From Dysgonomonas hofstadii (lineage in GTDB: Bacteria; Bacteroidota; Bacteroidia; Bacteroidales; Dysgonomonadaceae): a stretch of 64,000 nucleotides of DNA. The notes beneath the pieces were generated by a model. That model saw nothing but the letters and a program-made list of their open reading frames with translations, had not been told where the DNA came from and did not search any database. Location of the stretch: contig NZ_JACIEP010000002.1 of NCBI RefSeq assembly GCF_014196915.1, forward strand, positions 434,001 to 498,000. Reading direction: 5' to 3'. Positions 37,871 through 47,052 of the stretch are shown one piece after another (position 1 is the first letter of the stretch; every line of letters starts with the position of its first letter). A program made the translations under genes and the position numbers.

Positions 37871-38248
37871 TTATCTGGATGCTATCACTTCTATTTCCAC
37901 CATTGCTCCTTTAGGCAGATCTTTCACAGCAAAAGCCGAACGTGCCGGAAATGTTCCTGTAAATTGGGTGGCATATACCTCATTCATTCCTCCGAAATAC
38001 GCTATATCGGAAAGGAAAACTGTTGTTTTCACAATATTATCAGTCGTTAATCCGGCTTCAGCCAGAATAGCTTTAATATTTTGGAACGACTGGGCGGTCT
38101 GCTCTTTGATATCTCCATCCGGAAAATCTCCTGTGGCAGGATTAACCGGTAATTGTCCCGATATAAACACAAAACCGTTTACTTCAATTGCCTGACTGTA
38201 AGGCCCAATTGCTGCAGGAGCCTTATCTGTTGCTATTACTTTTTTCAT
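37871..38248 (-). CDS. ridA: RidA-family reactive enamine/imine deaminase
   Basis: The 125-aa protein matches RidA, which hydrolyses reactive 2-aminoacrylate and related imines to ammonia and keto acids. Motifs are APAAIGPYSQAIEVNGFVF, SGQLPVNPATGDF, and the conserved arginine in FPARSAFAVKDLPKGAMVEIE. Length and sequence are canonical. It follows rlmB by 33 bp on the minus strand and ends this transcript. Confidence 0.93.
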   Translation of the reverse strand: MKKVIATDKAPAAIGPYSQAIEVNGFVFISGQLPVNPATGDFPDGDIKEQTAQSFQNIKAILAEAGLTTDNIVKTTVFLSDIAYFGGMNEVYATQFTGTFPARSAFAVKDLPKGAMVEIEVIASR

Positions 38249-38281
38249 TAATTAATTAATTTATTTGTTTTGAGGTTTATA

Positions 38282-39019
38282 CTATTGATTTCTTTGCCGT
38301 ATTACTTCATAAATTAAAACTCCGGCTGCTACTGATACATTCAACGATCCAATGGTTCCATACTGAGGAATTTTCACCAGGTTATCCACTATCCGCAGAT
38401 TCTCGTTAGATACCCCTGTATCTTCTGCTCCCATAACGATGGCCACAGGCCCGCCATAATTAGCTTCAGTATAATTAACAGCTCCCCGTTCCGTAGCAGC
38501 AACAACTGTTACTCCGCTATTTTTAAGAAACTGGATTGCATCGGTTAAGCTCTGCTCTTTACAAACCGGAATTTTCAGCAAAGCTCCTGCCGAAGTTTTC
38601 ACAGCATCTGCATTTACTGTTACACTACCTTTAGCCGGTATAACAATGGCATCTACACCTGCCACTTCACAGGTACGTGCTATTGCCCCGAAATTGCGTA
38701 CGTCGGTTATACCATCGAGCAAAACGATGAATGGGTCTTTGCCGTTTTCATACAGAAAAGGGATAATATCTTCTATTTGCTCGTATGTGATCGCAGATAG
38801 AAAAGCGATTACTCCCTGATGATTTTTACGGGTAAACCTATCGAGCCGCTCAGCAGGAACTCGCTGCACTGGAATATCCTTTGTTTTAAGCAAGGCAAAT
38901 AATTCTTTCGACAAATCTCCTTGCAGCTCACGTCTTACAATGACTTTATCTATCTCTTTTCCGGCTTCGATAGCCTCTATCACGGCACGAATGCCAAAAA
39001 TCATTTCTTTTTCTTTCAT
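38282..39019 (-). CDS. rlmB: 23S rRNA (guanosine-2'-O)-methyltransferase, RlmB type
   Basis: This 245-aa SpoU-class enzyme has an N-terminal substrate-binding domain (FGIRAVIEAIEAGKEIDKVI) and a C-terminal trefoil-knot SAM domain with DGITDVRNFGAIARTCE, VAIVMGAEDTGVS and IPQYGTIGSLNVSVAAGVLI. RlmB methylates G2251 in the peptidyl-transferase loop in E. coli; the exact site here is assumed from family. It lies between the amino acid permease and ridA genes. Confidence 0.9.
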   Translation of the reverse strand: MKEKEMIFGIRAVIEAIEAGKEIDKVIVRRELQGDLSKELFALLKTKDIPVQRVPAERLDRFTRKNHQGVIAFLSAITYEQIEDIIPFLYENGKDPFIVLLDGITDVRNFGAIARTCEVAGVDAIVIPAKGSVTVNADAVKTSAGALLKIPVCKEQSLTDAIQFLKNSGVTVVAATERGAVNYTEANYGGPVAIVMGAEDTGVSNENLRIVDNLVKIPQYGTIGSLNVSVAAGVLIYEVIRQRNQ

Positions 39020-39040
39020 TCAGTATTATATTCTGCCTGT

Positions 39041-40699
39041 TTATTTTTGTGAGGCCAGCTTACTTTTCCTGTATCCGTATCCCAGGTATATAATCAACCC
39101 TATTGCCAACCAGATGATAAACATTACCCAGTTTGACCAGCCTAATTCAGTCATCAGATATAAATTAGTGAGAATGCCTAATACCGGCAATAACGAAAAT
39201 TTATATTTGAATGCGGTAATTGACAGGCCTAGCCATACCGCCCAGAAAACAAGCAGTAATGGTTTATGGCTTATGACTTCAATAAAATCCGTCTTAACCA
39301 GGAACAAAGATACGGCAACTAGCAGTAAAATAAAAATGATATACTGTCCATTTATATACGGAACCTTAAATTTAGCCTTTTTACTATCTCCTTTGTGATC
39401 TAAAAACAAAACACCTGCACAAACCAAAATGAAAGCAAAGAAAGTACCCACGCTAGTCAAATCGACCACAAACTGCATATCAAGGAAAAGAGAGGGAATA
39501 CAAACCAAAATGCCTGCGATAACAGTAGAAAATGAAGGTGTCTTATATTTCGGGTGTATTTTAGAGAATTTCGGCCACAAAAGCCCGTCACGGCTCATTG
39601 TCATCCAGATGCGGGGCTGTCCTATCTGAAAGACTAGGATAGCACTGGTTATAGCAACAATAGCTGTTGCAGATATAACGCCCGCCACGAAATTCATATC
39701 CACCACCTGAAAAACATAGGCCAGCGGATCATCCACACCTAATTCCTTATAATTGACCATACCTGTCAACACCAAAGCTATGGCTACATAGAGTATGGTG
39801 CAGATACCCAGACAATACATCATGGCGCGGGGCATATCCCGCTGGGGATTCTTACTTTCTTCAGCCGTGGTGGAAATGGAATCGAATCCGATGAATGCAA
39901 AAAACACGGCTGCCACACCGCCCAATACACCTGTCAGCCCATTAGGCGCAAAGGGAGACCAGTTGTCGGGCTTAACGAAAAATGCTCCGACAAGAATAAC
40001 TGTCAGGATGATTGCAATTTTGAGGTATACAAGCAGATTATTAATCGTTTTTGATTCCTTTATTCCAATATACACAAGATAAGTAAGGGCTGTCACTACC
40101 AATCCTGCAGGCAGATTCACTAATACTTTCATCCCCATAAACTGAGGTGCATTCTGATAAGCCCGTGCTGCGCTACTTATATGATATGGCAAATTAGCAT
40201 CCGCTCCGGCAGTGATCACCTCGTTATATGCCTTATGGGCTGTAGAATAGCCTATTGCCAGCCAGTCGGGCCATGCGATGCCGAACCCATGCAACAGAGT
40301 GGTAAAATATTCAGACCATGAAATGGCTATCACCATATTCGATACAGCATATTCCAGAATCAGTGCCCAGCCTATCACCCAGGCAAATACTTCGCCCAAT
40401 GACACATATGTATAAGTATATGCACTACCACTGACCGAAATCATAGACGCAAATTGCGCATAGCATAAAGCTGTAAAAATACAGGCTATAGCTACAAAAA
40501 CAAAAAGGAGCGACACTGCCGGTCCTCCATAAAATGCCGCACGTCCGATAGTGCTGAATATTCCTGCGCCGATAATGGCCGCAATCCCAAAAAGGGTCAG
40601 GTCTTTTACGCCTAATACCCGTTTCATGCCCGAACCAATAGCATCTTCTCCCGAAATGCTATCAATGTTCTTTTTCCTTATAAATGAGTTCAGATTCAT
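39041..40699 (-). CDS. APC-family amino acid permease
   Basis: The 552-aa inner-membrane protein has about 14 hydrophobic segments. It starts with LGVKDLTLFGIAAIIGAGIFSTIGRAAF, the helix 1 unwound GAGIF motif of APC carriers, and AFIGFDSISTTAEESKNPQRDMP typical of cationic amino acid transporters. A 40-residue insertion between helices 4 and 5 (around HKAYNEVITAGADANLPYH) is usual in this YfnA/CAT-like branch. It is 9 bp after the FemAB-like gene and 21 bp before rlmB. Confidence 0.88.
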   Translation of the reverse strand: MNLNSFIRKKNIDSISGEDAIGSGMKRVLGVKDLTLFGIAAIIGAGIFSTIGRAAFYGGPAVSLLFVFVAIACIFTALCYAQFASMISVSGSAYTYTYVSLGEVFAWVIGWALILEYAVSNMVIAISWSEYFTTLLHGFGIAWPDWLAIGYSTAHKAYNEVITAGADANLPYHISSAARAYQNAPQFMGMKVLVNLPAGLVVTALTYLVYIGIKESKTINNLLVYLKIAIILTVILVGAFFVKPDNWSPFAPNGLTGVLGGVAAVFFAFIGFDSISTTAEESKNPQRDMPRAMMYCLGICTILYVAIALVLTGMVNYKELGVDDPLAYVFQVVDMNFVAGVISATAIVAITSAILVFQIGQPRIWMTMSRDGLLWPKFSKIHPKYKTPSFSTVIAGILVCIPSLFLDMQFVVDLTSVGTFFAFILVCAGVLFLDHKGDSKKAKFKVPYINGQYIIFILLLVAVSLFLVKTDFIEVISHKPLLLVFWAVWLGLSITAFKYKFSLLPVLGILTNLYLMTELGWSNWVMFIIWLAIGLIIYLGYGYRKSKLASQK

Positions 40700-40708
40700 T
40701 CTCTCTAA

Positions 40709-41641
40709 TTACAGTTCTATTGTATAGATGTCATAAATAGTCGCCCGTGCTCCAAAACCCTCTTTCTGGTATATCAGATTCTCATTCAGATACCAGCCGT
40801 CGTTCTCAGTTGAAGTTCCGTAATCGAAATATTTCTTATCAGGATACGCCACATTAATAATATGATCGATAACAATATCCACCGCACCTTTATTTTTCCC
40901 CTCTTCTGTTGCAGCTGTATATTGAGCGTGGATGACAGTATCCGTCACGAAGACCAAACAGCCTCCTAATATCTGATCAGCATCCGTAACAGAAAAAAGA
41001 TGAATATTGTTTGGGAATTTTGCTTCTAAATAAGTTATTTCAGCCAATGTGTGAACTGGCTTTTTATCATACCTTTCTTTCAGATTTGCGGAAAGTATTT
41101 GCCAGAAACTATCTAAATTATCAGATCGTTCTACCCTGAGATTATTTTTCTTTGCTTTCTTCAATCCATTCTTTCTGGAATCGGAATACTTGATTTTCTC
41201 GGGTAAAAAGATTGTGGATGATATATTTCTTGTTGTCAAAACAGCCTTATAACGGAACAGGGCATATAAATCCTCTTCAGAAGGCAGCTTATGATAGATG
41301 TGGGGAACAGCCTTATAAATTATCTTTTTTATCCCCTGATGACGAAAAGTCACAGTAAGATATTCAAATATTTCCATCACAAGGGAAGCCGTTGTTTGCT
41401 CACCCATAATAAGCCCTCCGTAAGTCAGTCCCTGATGAGAGTAGTAAATGCGATCCCTGATATGACCAGGCATCAGGGCAACAAGGCTGCCGCCATCATA
41501 AAACATTAACGAATAGTCGCCAAACCTGTCTCCATGATATTCTATAAAGTCCCTGTAAAAGAGAAATGTTCCATTCTTTGAATTCCTTACAAAACCATCC
41601 CACTCTGCTTTTAATCCGGATTTATAGATTTCAATCTTCAT
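40709..41641 (-). CDS. FemAB/GNAT-like acyltransferase
   Basis: The frame opens at 41716, but ATG 41641 gives a better start (MKIEIYKSGLKAEWDGFVRN) and 310 aa, overlapping the upstream gene by 11 bp. The protein resembles the double-GNAT fold of FemAB-like acyltransferases: LMFYDGGSLVALMPGHI in the first half, and RYDKKPVHTLAEITYLEAKF, LGGCLVFVTDTVIHAQYTAA and YFDYGTSTENDGWYLNENL in the second. Such proteins transfer an acyl or aminoacyl group to peptidoglycan or sugars. Coupling with a sugar ketoisomerase-like gene suggests acylation of an amino sugar. Confidence 0.75.
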   Translation of the reverse strand: MKIEIYKSGLKAEWDGFVRNSKNGTFLFYRDFIEYHGDRFGDYSLMFYDGGSLVALMPGHIRDRIYYSHQGLTYGGLIMGEQTTASLVMEIFEYLTVTFRHQGIKKIIYKAVPHIYHKLPSEEDLYALFRYKAVLTTRNISSTIFLPEKIKYSDSRKNGLKKAKKNNLRVERSDNLDSFWQILSANLKERYDKKPVHTLAEITYLEAKFPNNIHLFSVTDADQILGGCLVFVTDTVIHAQYTAATEEGKNKGAVDIVIDHIINVAYPDKKYFDYGTSTENDGWYLNENLIYQKEGFGARATIYDIYTIEL

Positions 41642-42506
41642 GCTGGCGATATTTTTTGAATTCTGAATATGTATCAATGTAATCTTCCGAATCGTAGACA
41701 TCCGAGGCCAAGACAAGGCATACTACTCCTGCCGAGTAATTTTTCTGGGCAGCCCATACCCCGGGAGGGATGTGCAATCCCTGCATAGGGCTGTTCAGCA
41801 ATACAGACTTTTTGTTTGTACCATCATCCAGTTCCACCTCAAAGCTACCGCTTGTGGCCACCAGTATTTCATGACAGGCTTTATGTGCATGCATTCCTCT
41901 TTTCACTCCCGAGGGAATATCGTATATATAGAATACCCTTCTGATGCTGAATGGAACATTCTCCATCCCTTGCACAGGAGTGATATTACCGGCACGGTTC
42001 CTGATTATGGGAAAATCTATAAGGGAGCAATCTGTAACGGTATTGTATCCGGATACCGGATTATCAGGACGGGACAACGAGGGAACGCCCCCAGACCTGT
42101 CGACGGACATGCTTAAGTGTTTTCTAAACTGCTTATAGTTACGAATATAATCTTCTTCACTGTATGGTTCGGAAGCAATAACAAGACACAAGGCATTCGT
42201 CGAAAAATTGTTGAGACTACGCCACACCATATTCGGAACATAAAGTGCATTATAGGAACGGTTCAATGTGTATGTTCGTATTTCTACCCCATCATTGAGG
42301 ACGACATCGAAACTACCCGACAGGGCAATTATAACTTCATGCTGAGATTTGAATGCGTGGCTTCCCCTATGCTGTCCCCCCGGCACATCGTATATCCAGT
42401 AGGAACGGGCAATATTGAACGGAATGTGTTTTCCGGCCTCTATGAAAGAAAGATTTCCCCTCCGGTCGATAACCTTCGGTAGTTCTATTATGCGTACTCT
42501 TTTCAT
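41631..42506 (-). CDS. Tandem FdtA/WxcM-like cupin protein (sugar 3,4-ketoisomerase family)
   Basis: The 291-aa protein holds two similar cupin domains of the dTDP-4-keto-6-deoxyhexose 3,4-ketoisomerase type. The first (about residues 1-130) has RSYWIYDVPGGQHRGSHAF; the second (about residues 150-285) has RRVFYIYDIPSGVKRGMHAH. In FdtA the RGxHAH histidines are catalytic. The first copy has Phe in place of the second His, while the second copy is complete, so the N-terminal half is probably inactive or altered. It would act on nucleotide sugars for surface glycans. Translationally coupled to the FemAB-like gene. Confidence 0.85.
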   Translation of the reverse strand: MKRVRIIELPKVIDRRGNLSFIEAGKHIPFNIARSYWIYDVPGGQHRGSHAFKSQHEVIIALSGSFDVVLNDGVEIRTYTLNRSYNALYVPNMVWRSLNNFSTNALCLVIASEPYSEEDYIRNYKQFRKHLSMSVDRSGGVPSLSRPDNPVSGYNTVTDCSLIDFPIIRNRAGNITPVQGMENVPFSIRRVFYIYDIPSGVKRGMHAHKACHEILVATSGSFEVELDDGTNKKSVLLNSPMQGLHIPPGVWAAQKNYSAGVVCLVLASDVYDSEDYIDTYSEFKKYRQHED

Positions 42507-42523
42507 ATTACCCGATCAAAAGG

Positions 42524-43798
42524 TTATCGTAGCCAGGGTTCAGGGTTTTGTTTGTTTGTACCCTGCCACAACTGGAAGTGAATCTCAGAGAATCCGGTGT
42601 CAGGATCAGTATATAATCTACCCAGACTCTGTCCGGTTTTCACCTTATCTCCCTGTTTTACATATATGGATTGTATATTACCATAGAAAGTATAGTAATT
42701 GCCGTGGCGGACAATGATGCAAGTATTATACCCCGGAATAGCGGCTACATACGTTATCTCCCCATTGAATACGGCTTTAGCTTCTGCCCCCGATTGAGAA
42801 CGGATATCCAGTCCGCTGTTGAAAATAGTTACTGCAGGCCCCTGCTGACGTTTCCCGAAGCGGGAAGTTATCGTATAATTTCCTGAAATAGGATACGGCA
42901 GTTTCCCTCTGTTGGAAGCAAAATTATTAGAAAGGACAACATTTTCCGTTGTCATTTTTTCACTAGGCAAAGTAATGGATGGTTTAGTTTTACCTTTCGA
43001 TGAAGCTGAACCCGATTTAGCCGCCTCTGCTTTTGCCTTTTCTGCAGCAATACGTTTGGCTTCACGCTCCTGACGGGCTACCTCTTCGGCTATGAGCTTG
43101 GCTATCTGCCTGTCTAAGGCTTCGGCTTGTTTTCTCTTCTGCGTAAGTATTTTTTGTAAATCTTTCTGCTTCTTCTGGGCTTCAGACACTTCCTGCTGAA
43201 AATTACCTTCCTCCTTTTTCAAATTGGCCTGTTCTGTAACACGTTGCCCCAGAAGAACTGTTTTCTCATTCCGGGTTTTAGCCAGAGCCTCTTTCCGCTC
43301 TTTCAGATTGTCGCTTTTTTCTTTTATCTCGTCGGCCTGTTTGCTTCTCCATTCTGAATAATCACGAAGATAACGCAACCGCCGGTATGACTCAGTCAAA
43401 GATTTCCCTGACAAGACAAAAAGCATACGATTTTCGCTCTGACGGTTACGCAACATACCGTCTATTGCTTTAGCATAGTTTTTCTGTTTTTCTTTCAGTT
43501 CGCCTTCAAGGACAATCACCTCAGACTCGATACGTTTTTGTTCAGCATCCAGACCATTTATTTCCTGCCCTAGTAGATCGAGCACTTTTTGACGCGAGAA
43601 TATCTGATTGGATATTAATTTTATCCTATCCAGTAATGTTGTTGTAGTTTTCTTTGTATCAGACAGTAGTTTGTTCGTGTTCGAGATTTCGCGCAAAGCC
43701 TCTTTCCGCTGCCGTTCGAGCTCCTTGATATGGGGAGTACTTTGGGCAAAAGACGATATGCTAATCGCAAAAGCTAACAGAACAACGAATATTCTCAT
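42524..43798 (-). CDS. EnvC-like murein hydrolase activator
   Basis: The 424-aa protein has a signal peptide (MRIFVVLLAFAISISSFAQ), two coiled-coil segments (about residues 20-120 and 160-260) and a C-terminal M23/LytM domain from about residue 300. The domain lacks the zinc ligands: the HxxxD site reads NSGLD and the final HxH reads EIH. E. coli EnvC is degenerate in the same way and activates cell-wall amidases during division. The same regulatory role is likely here. It overlaps the DUF4292 gene by 4 bp. Confidence 0.87.
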   Translation of the reverse strand: MRIFVVLLAFAISISSFAQSTPHIKELERQRKEALREISNTNKLLSDTKKTTTTLLDRIKLISNQIFSRQKVLDLLGQEINGLDAEQKRIESEVIVLEGELKEKQKNYAKAIDGMLRNRQSENRMLFVLSGKSLTESYRRLRYLRDYSEWRSKQADEIKEKSDNLKERKEALAKTRNEKTVLLGQRVTEQANLKKEEGNFQQEVSEAQKKQKDLQKILTQKRKQAEALDRQIAKLIAEEVARQEREAKRIAAEKAKAEAAKSGSASSKGKTKPSITLPSEKMTTENVVLSNNFASNRGKLPYPISGNYTITSRFGKRQQGPAVTIFNSGLDIRSQSGAEAKAVFNGEITYVAAIPGYNTCIIVRHGNYYTFYGNIQSIYVKQGDKVKTGQSLGRLYTDPDTGFSEIHFQLWQGTNKQNPEPWLR

Positions 43799-44649
43799 TT
43801 CGACTTAATATATGTTCCCATTAATTCTGTGAAATCGACACGCTGATATCTCGACGACACAGAATTATCTATACTTACATCCTGATCCAGTTCTAGTTTG
43901 TTATATGCTATTCCCAGATCAAAGCGTTTCTTTGCAATATCTACATTTGCTTCGATACGGGTAGGATAAATCAGTTCGTTATCCTGAATAAAATCGGAAT
44001 AAGACCACTGCAAAGTTACTTTCTTCTTTTCATTATAGATGAGTGTGGACACCAGATGATCGGATGCGTCTATAGCAAAAGTATAAAGCATATCGCTCTT
44101 ATCTTTTGTTTGCAGCATATAAGCATCTTTTGAGGCTATTATCCTCATTTTATCATAATTCTTTTTCTCTACGGATTTGGTTCCGGGTATGAATATCTTA
44201 TTTGTAAACAAAGACTGAAGGTTATAAAAATTGAAATCGAAATTACTTGCCAGTTGAGAATCCTTAAATCTTTCGGCTACATATTGTTTATTCAGACGGT
44301 CAATGATTATTACACTGTCGGGAGTTATAGTAATGCGCATAGCTTCTCCTCCAAGAATTGGAATCCTGACCGAAGCCTGCAATACTTCATCTTTTATCAG
44401 TTTGTACACAGTATTCAGTTTCCGGCTTTTACTTCCCATCTTGAATTCTATACTTCCTTTAGCCGAAATCGTTTTATAATCTATCTCCTTGGATAAAACA
44501 TCTGTAACAACCTGTTCCTGCGACTTTTTTGTCAATTCGCCCGTACCGGTTTCTATAATCTTCTTCGATTTACAACCATTCAAAAAAAGGATTGCTGAAA
44601 TGAAGAACAGCAAAGCCAGTGTTTTATTTATTTTGTGTGATTTCATCAT
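43795..44649 (-). CDS. DUF4292 lipoprotein
   Basis: The 284-aa protein has a lipoprotein signal ending FLNGCKSKK. The mature part looks like a LolA/LolB-type half barrel: SAKGSIEFKMGSKSRKLNTV, VRIPILGGEAMRITITPDSV, LQTKDKSDMLYTFAID and ELIYPTRIEANVDIAKKRFD. DUF4292 proteins are common in Bacteroidota beside TPR proteins and envC. A role in lipoprotein or lipid handling is suggested by the fold only. It overlaps the TPR gene by 26 bp and envC by 4 bp, so the three are translated together. Confidence 0.82.
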   Translation of the reverse strand: MMKSHKINKTLALLFFISAILFLNGCKSKKIIETGTGELTKKSQEQVVTDVLSKEIDYKTISAKGSIEFKMGSKSRKLNTVYKLIKDEVLQASVRIPILGGEAMRITITPDSVIIIDRLNKQYVAERFKDSQLASNFDFNFYNLQSLFTNKIFIPGTKSVEKKNYDKMRIIASKDAYMLQTKDKSDMLYTFAIDASDHLVSTLIYNEKKKVTLQWSYSDFIQDNELIYPTRIEANVDIAKKRFDLGIAYNKLELDQDVSIDNSVSSRYQRVDFTELMGTYIKSK

Positions 44650-46417
44650 CCGAAATATATGTTTTTGTTTCTATTTTTTTGTCGAGCGTTTTCGACTTGC
44701 TATCGCCTTTTTCCTTTGCTCTTATCCAATACTCCAAAGCTTTTTCGGCATCATCCGTTTTGTAAAGCACATCTCCATAATGCTCCAGCACTTCGGCGCT
44801 GAGGTCTTCTCCTTTTTCCTCACTGTATTTCACTGCATTTTCGATATAAATCTTTGCGATGGTATAAGCTCCCTGTTGAAACAGTACCCAACCATATGTA
44901 TCGAGATAAGTGGGGTTGGATGGCTCTGCCTTTATGGTAATACTACTCATTCGCTCTGCTTTATTCAGGTCTTTTTTTGCCACCGAAAGAAAATAACTGT
45001 AATTATTAAGAACACCGACATTGTTGGGATTGTAAGACAATGCTTTATCGTATGTGGCAAAAGCGCTGTCTGTCTTTTCCAGATGGTAGTACAGATCGCC
45101 TATTTGTCCATAGAAATCGGAAAGTAACCCTTTATTATTTTCATCTACATATTCCACACCTTTTTGTAGGGCTTCAAGGGCAGTAGCATAATCTTCTTTC
45201 ATATATTCCGAAACACCCAGATAGAAATAGAACTGGGGCTGATCAGTTATATATTTCAAAGCCTCGTTGCAGATATTTATCGTTAAATCCAGGCTGTCTG
45301 GAAAAGCTGTGCTCAACATCTGTTCCCATCCGATCGGATTCGTAGGATTGGCTTCTGCAAACAATTGGTACTGAAACCGGGCCTCATCCTTCTTCTCCTG
45401 CATCATAAGCAGATTGCCGTACATCAGGTTCAGTTTTGGTTCCTGAGGATGTTGCGTCATCAATGTATCAAAAAGAGCATTTGCCGCACCTGTATCATTT
45501 TTATTTTGCTGCAACGACCCTACATATTGAGCCAGTATAGCCAGTTTGGTATCCACATCCATTTTAGGACTGATCAGAGCGGTATGCAATTCGTTTTCAG
45601 CAGCTTCCTTATTATTCGTCTGCTCATAGTATTCCGCCATAGATGAGATCAGATAAGGATCTTCCGGATCGATGGCTTTTGCCCTGCTGTATACCAGAAA
45701 CGCATCTTCTTTTTTGCCGGCCTGCAGATATAAGTCTCCGAGCAGAATCTGGTATTTCAACTCGTTAGGATATTTATCTATATATTTCTGAATTTCAGCA
45801 AAGCCTTTGCTTTCCTGCTTCAGTGTAGCATATAATTGGTATTTTTGCAGGCTTATTTTCTCATTCAGACCAACTATCAGCTCCAGCTTATCTAATGTTT
45901 TAATAGCACTCTGCAAATCACCATCCATACGATACGATTCTGACAGATAAATATACAAATCCGTATTATCAGGATCTTCGTTAATGAGCTTCTCGAATTG
46001 TTCTATAGCATCGCTGTATTGTTTAAATTCGAGACATAATGTCGCATAAGCCATGTTGTAATAATAATTATCACTATCATAACTTACAGCTTTGCGGTAC
46101 AGATCTATAGCCCTGTTTTTATTATCGAGGGAATTATAGTAATTACCTAACTCATACAAAACATGTGCATTAGTAGAATCTAACGCCATGCAGTACTTTA
46201 AATAATCGTATGCAGCATCATATTTATTGAGAGTCTTGGCATTCATAGCCTCGTAAAAATAATAATCGAATTTCCGCTTATTATCCGGCGATATGATCTG
46301 TGGTTGAGGTTCGCCTGCCACAGTTTGACTCACTTTCTGAGCTTTCTGCGAAAACACAGGAAAGATAGAAGATGTCACAAATAAGAAAATAAGAAATGTA
46401 TAGAATTTTTTATACAT
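44624..46417 (-). CDS. Exported tetratricopeptide-repeat protein
   Basis: The 597-aa protein has a signal peptide (MYKKFYTFLIFLFVTSSIFP) and about 14 TPR units from residue 45 to 580. Examples are AHVLYELGNYYNSLDNKNRAIDLY, split here as AHVLYELGNYYN and NRAIDLYRKAVS, and the late DSAFATYDKALSYNPNN and AEVLEHYGDVLYKTDDAEKA. TPR arrays act as scaffolds. Coupling with the DUF4292 lipoprotein and EnvC-like genes suggests an envelope complex. The partner is unknown. Confidence 0.87.
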   Translation of the reverse strand: MYKKFYTFLIFLFVTSSIFPVFSQKAQKVSQTVAGEPQPQIISPDNKRKFDYYFYEAMNAKTLNKYDAAYDYLKYCMALDSTNAHVLYELGNYYNSLDNKNRAIDLYRKAVSYDSDNYYYNMAYATLCLEFKQYSDAIEQFEKLINEDPDNTDLYIYLSESYRMDGDLQSAIKTLDKLELIVGLNEKISLQKYQLYATLKQESKGFAEIQKYIDKYPNELKYQILLGDLYLQAGKKEDAFLVYSRAKAIDPEDPYLISSMAEYYEQTNNKEAAENELHTALISPKMDVDTKLAILAQYVGSLQQNKNDTGAANALFDTLMTQHPQEPKLNLMYGNLLMMQEKKDEARFQYQLFAEANPTNPIGWEQMLSTAFPDSLDLTINICNEALKYITDQPQFYFYLGVSEYMKEDYATALEALQKGVEYVDENNKGLLSDFYGQIGDLYYHLEKTDSAFATYDKALSYNPNNVGVLNNYSYFLSVAKKDLNKAERMSSITIKAEPSNPTYLDTYGWVLFQQGAYTIAKIYIENAVKYSEEKGEDLSAEVLEHYGDVLYKTDDAEKALEYWIRAKEKGDSKSKTLDKKIETKTYISDDEITQNK

Positions 46418-46440
46418 AAAATAAAGGGATCGTTTCTTAA

Positions 46441-46875
46441 TTATTTTTTACCGGTATGGCCAAATCCTCCGGCGCCCCGTTCGGTTTCGTTTATCTGATC
46501 TACTTCGTCCCAAACAACCTGGGCATGCTCTGCAATTACCATTTGGCAGATACGCTCTCCGTCATTTATAACAAAGTCCTCGTTAGATAAGTTTACCAGA
46601 ATCACCCGGATCTCGCCTCTATAATCGGCATCGATAGTGCCCGGAGTATTCAACACAGTCAAACCATGTTTAAAAGCAAGCCCGCTTCGGGGACGTATCT
46701 GAGCTTCATATCCCTGAGGAAGTTCCAGAAATAACCCCGTAGGCACCAGGATTCTCTCTAACGGTTTTAGATACAATGGCTCGGAAATATTCGCTCTAAG
46801 ATCGACTCCGGCAGAATAAGGAGTTGCATACTCCGGCAGCGGATGATGCGATTTATTTATTATTTTTACTTTCAT
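46441..46875 (-). CDS. dut: Deoxyuridine 5'-triphosphate nucleotidohydrolase
   Basis: The 144-aa protein is a trimeric dUTPase that hydrolyses dUTP to dUMP, keeping uracil out of DNA and feeding thymidylate synthesis. Motifs in order are [35 protein letters not shown] with the catalytic Asp, GERICQMVI and the C-terminal [12 protein letters not shown] arm. All five are complete. It is first in the minus-strand operon and divergent from the hybrid regulator. Confidence 0.96.
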   Translation of the reverse strand: MKVKIINKSHHPLPEYATPYSAGVDLRANISEPLYLKPLERILVPTGLFLELPQGYEAQIRPRSGLAFKHGLTVLNTPGTIDADYRGEIRVILVNLSNEDFVINDGERICQMVIAEHAQVVWDEVDQINETERGAGGFGHTGKK

Positions 46876-47003
46876 TATTGCATTATTCTTATTGTGTGCG
46901 AAATTAGTTAATTCTTTGATATCTATCTTGTATATTGATAAAAATTAAGAATTTAAATACTAAGAAAATATTTCAATCAGGTTACGTGTTCTTCTTATTT
47001 TAT

Positions 47004-47011
47004 TACTTTTG
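47004..47011 (+). promoter_or_regulatory. Candidate -7 box for the hybrid two-component regulator
   Basis: TACTTTTG matches TAnnTTTG and would give a leader of about 35 nt before the 47053 start. No clear -33 TTTG is seen. It lies in the 177-bp divergent gap shared with dut. Confidence 0.4.
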
Positions 47012-47052
47012 CTAAATTCGAAGAAAAGAAAAACATACTTAGTCGTTGAAAT

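Noticed and set aside
42524-43798. Active M23 peptidase
   Set aside because: The zinc ligands are replaced (NSGLD, EIH), so an EnvC-like activator role fits better.
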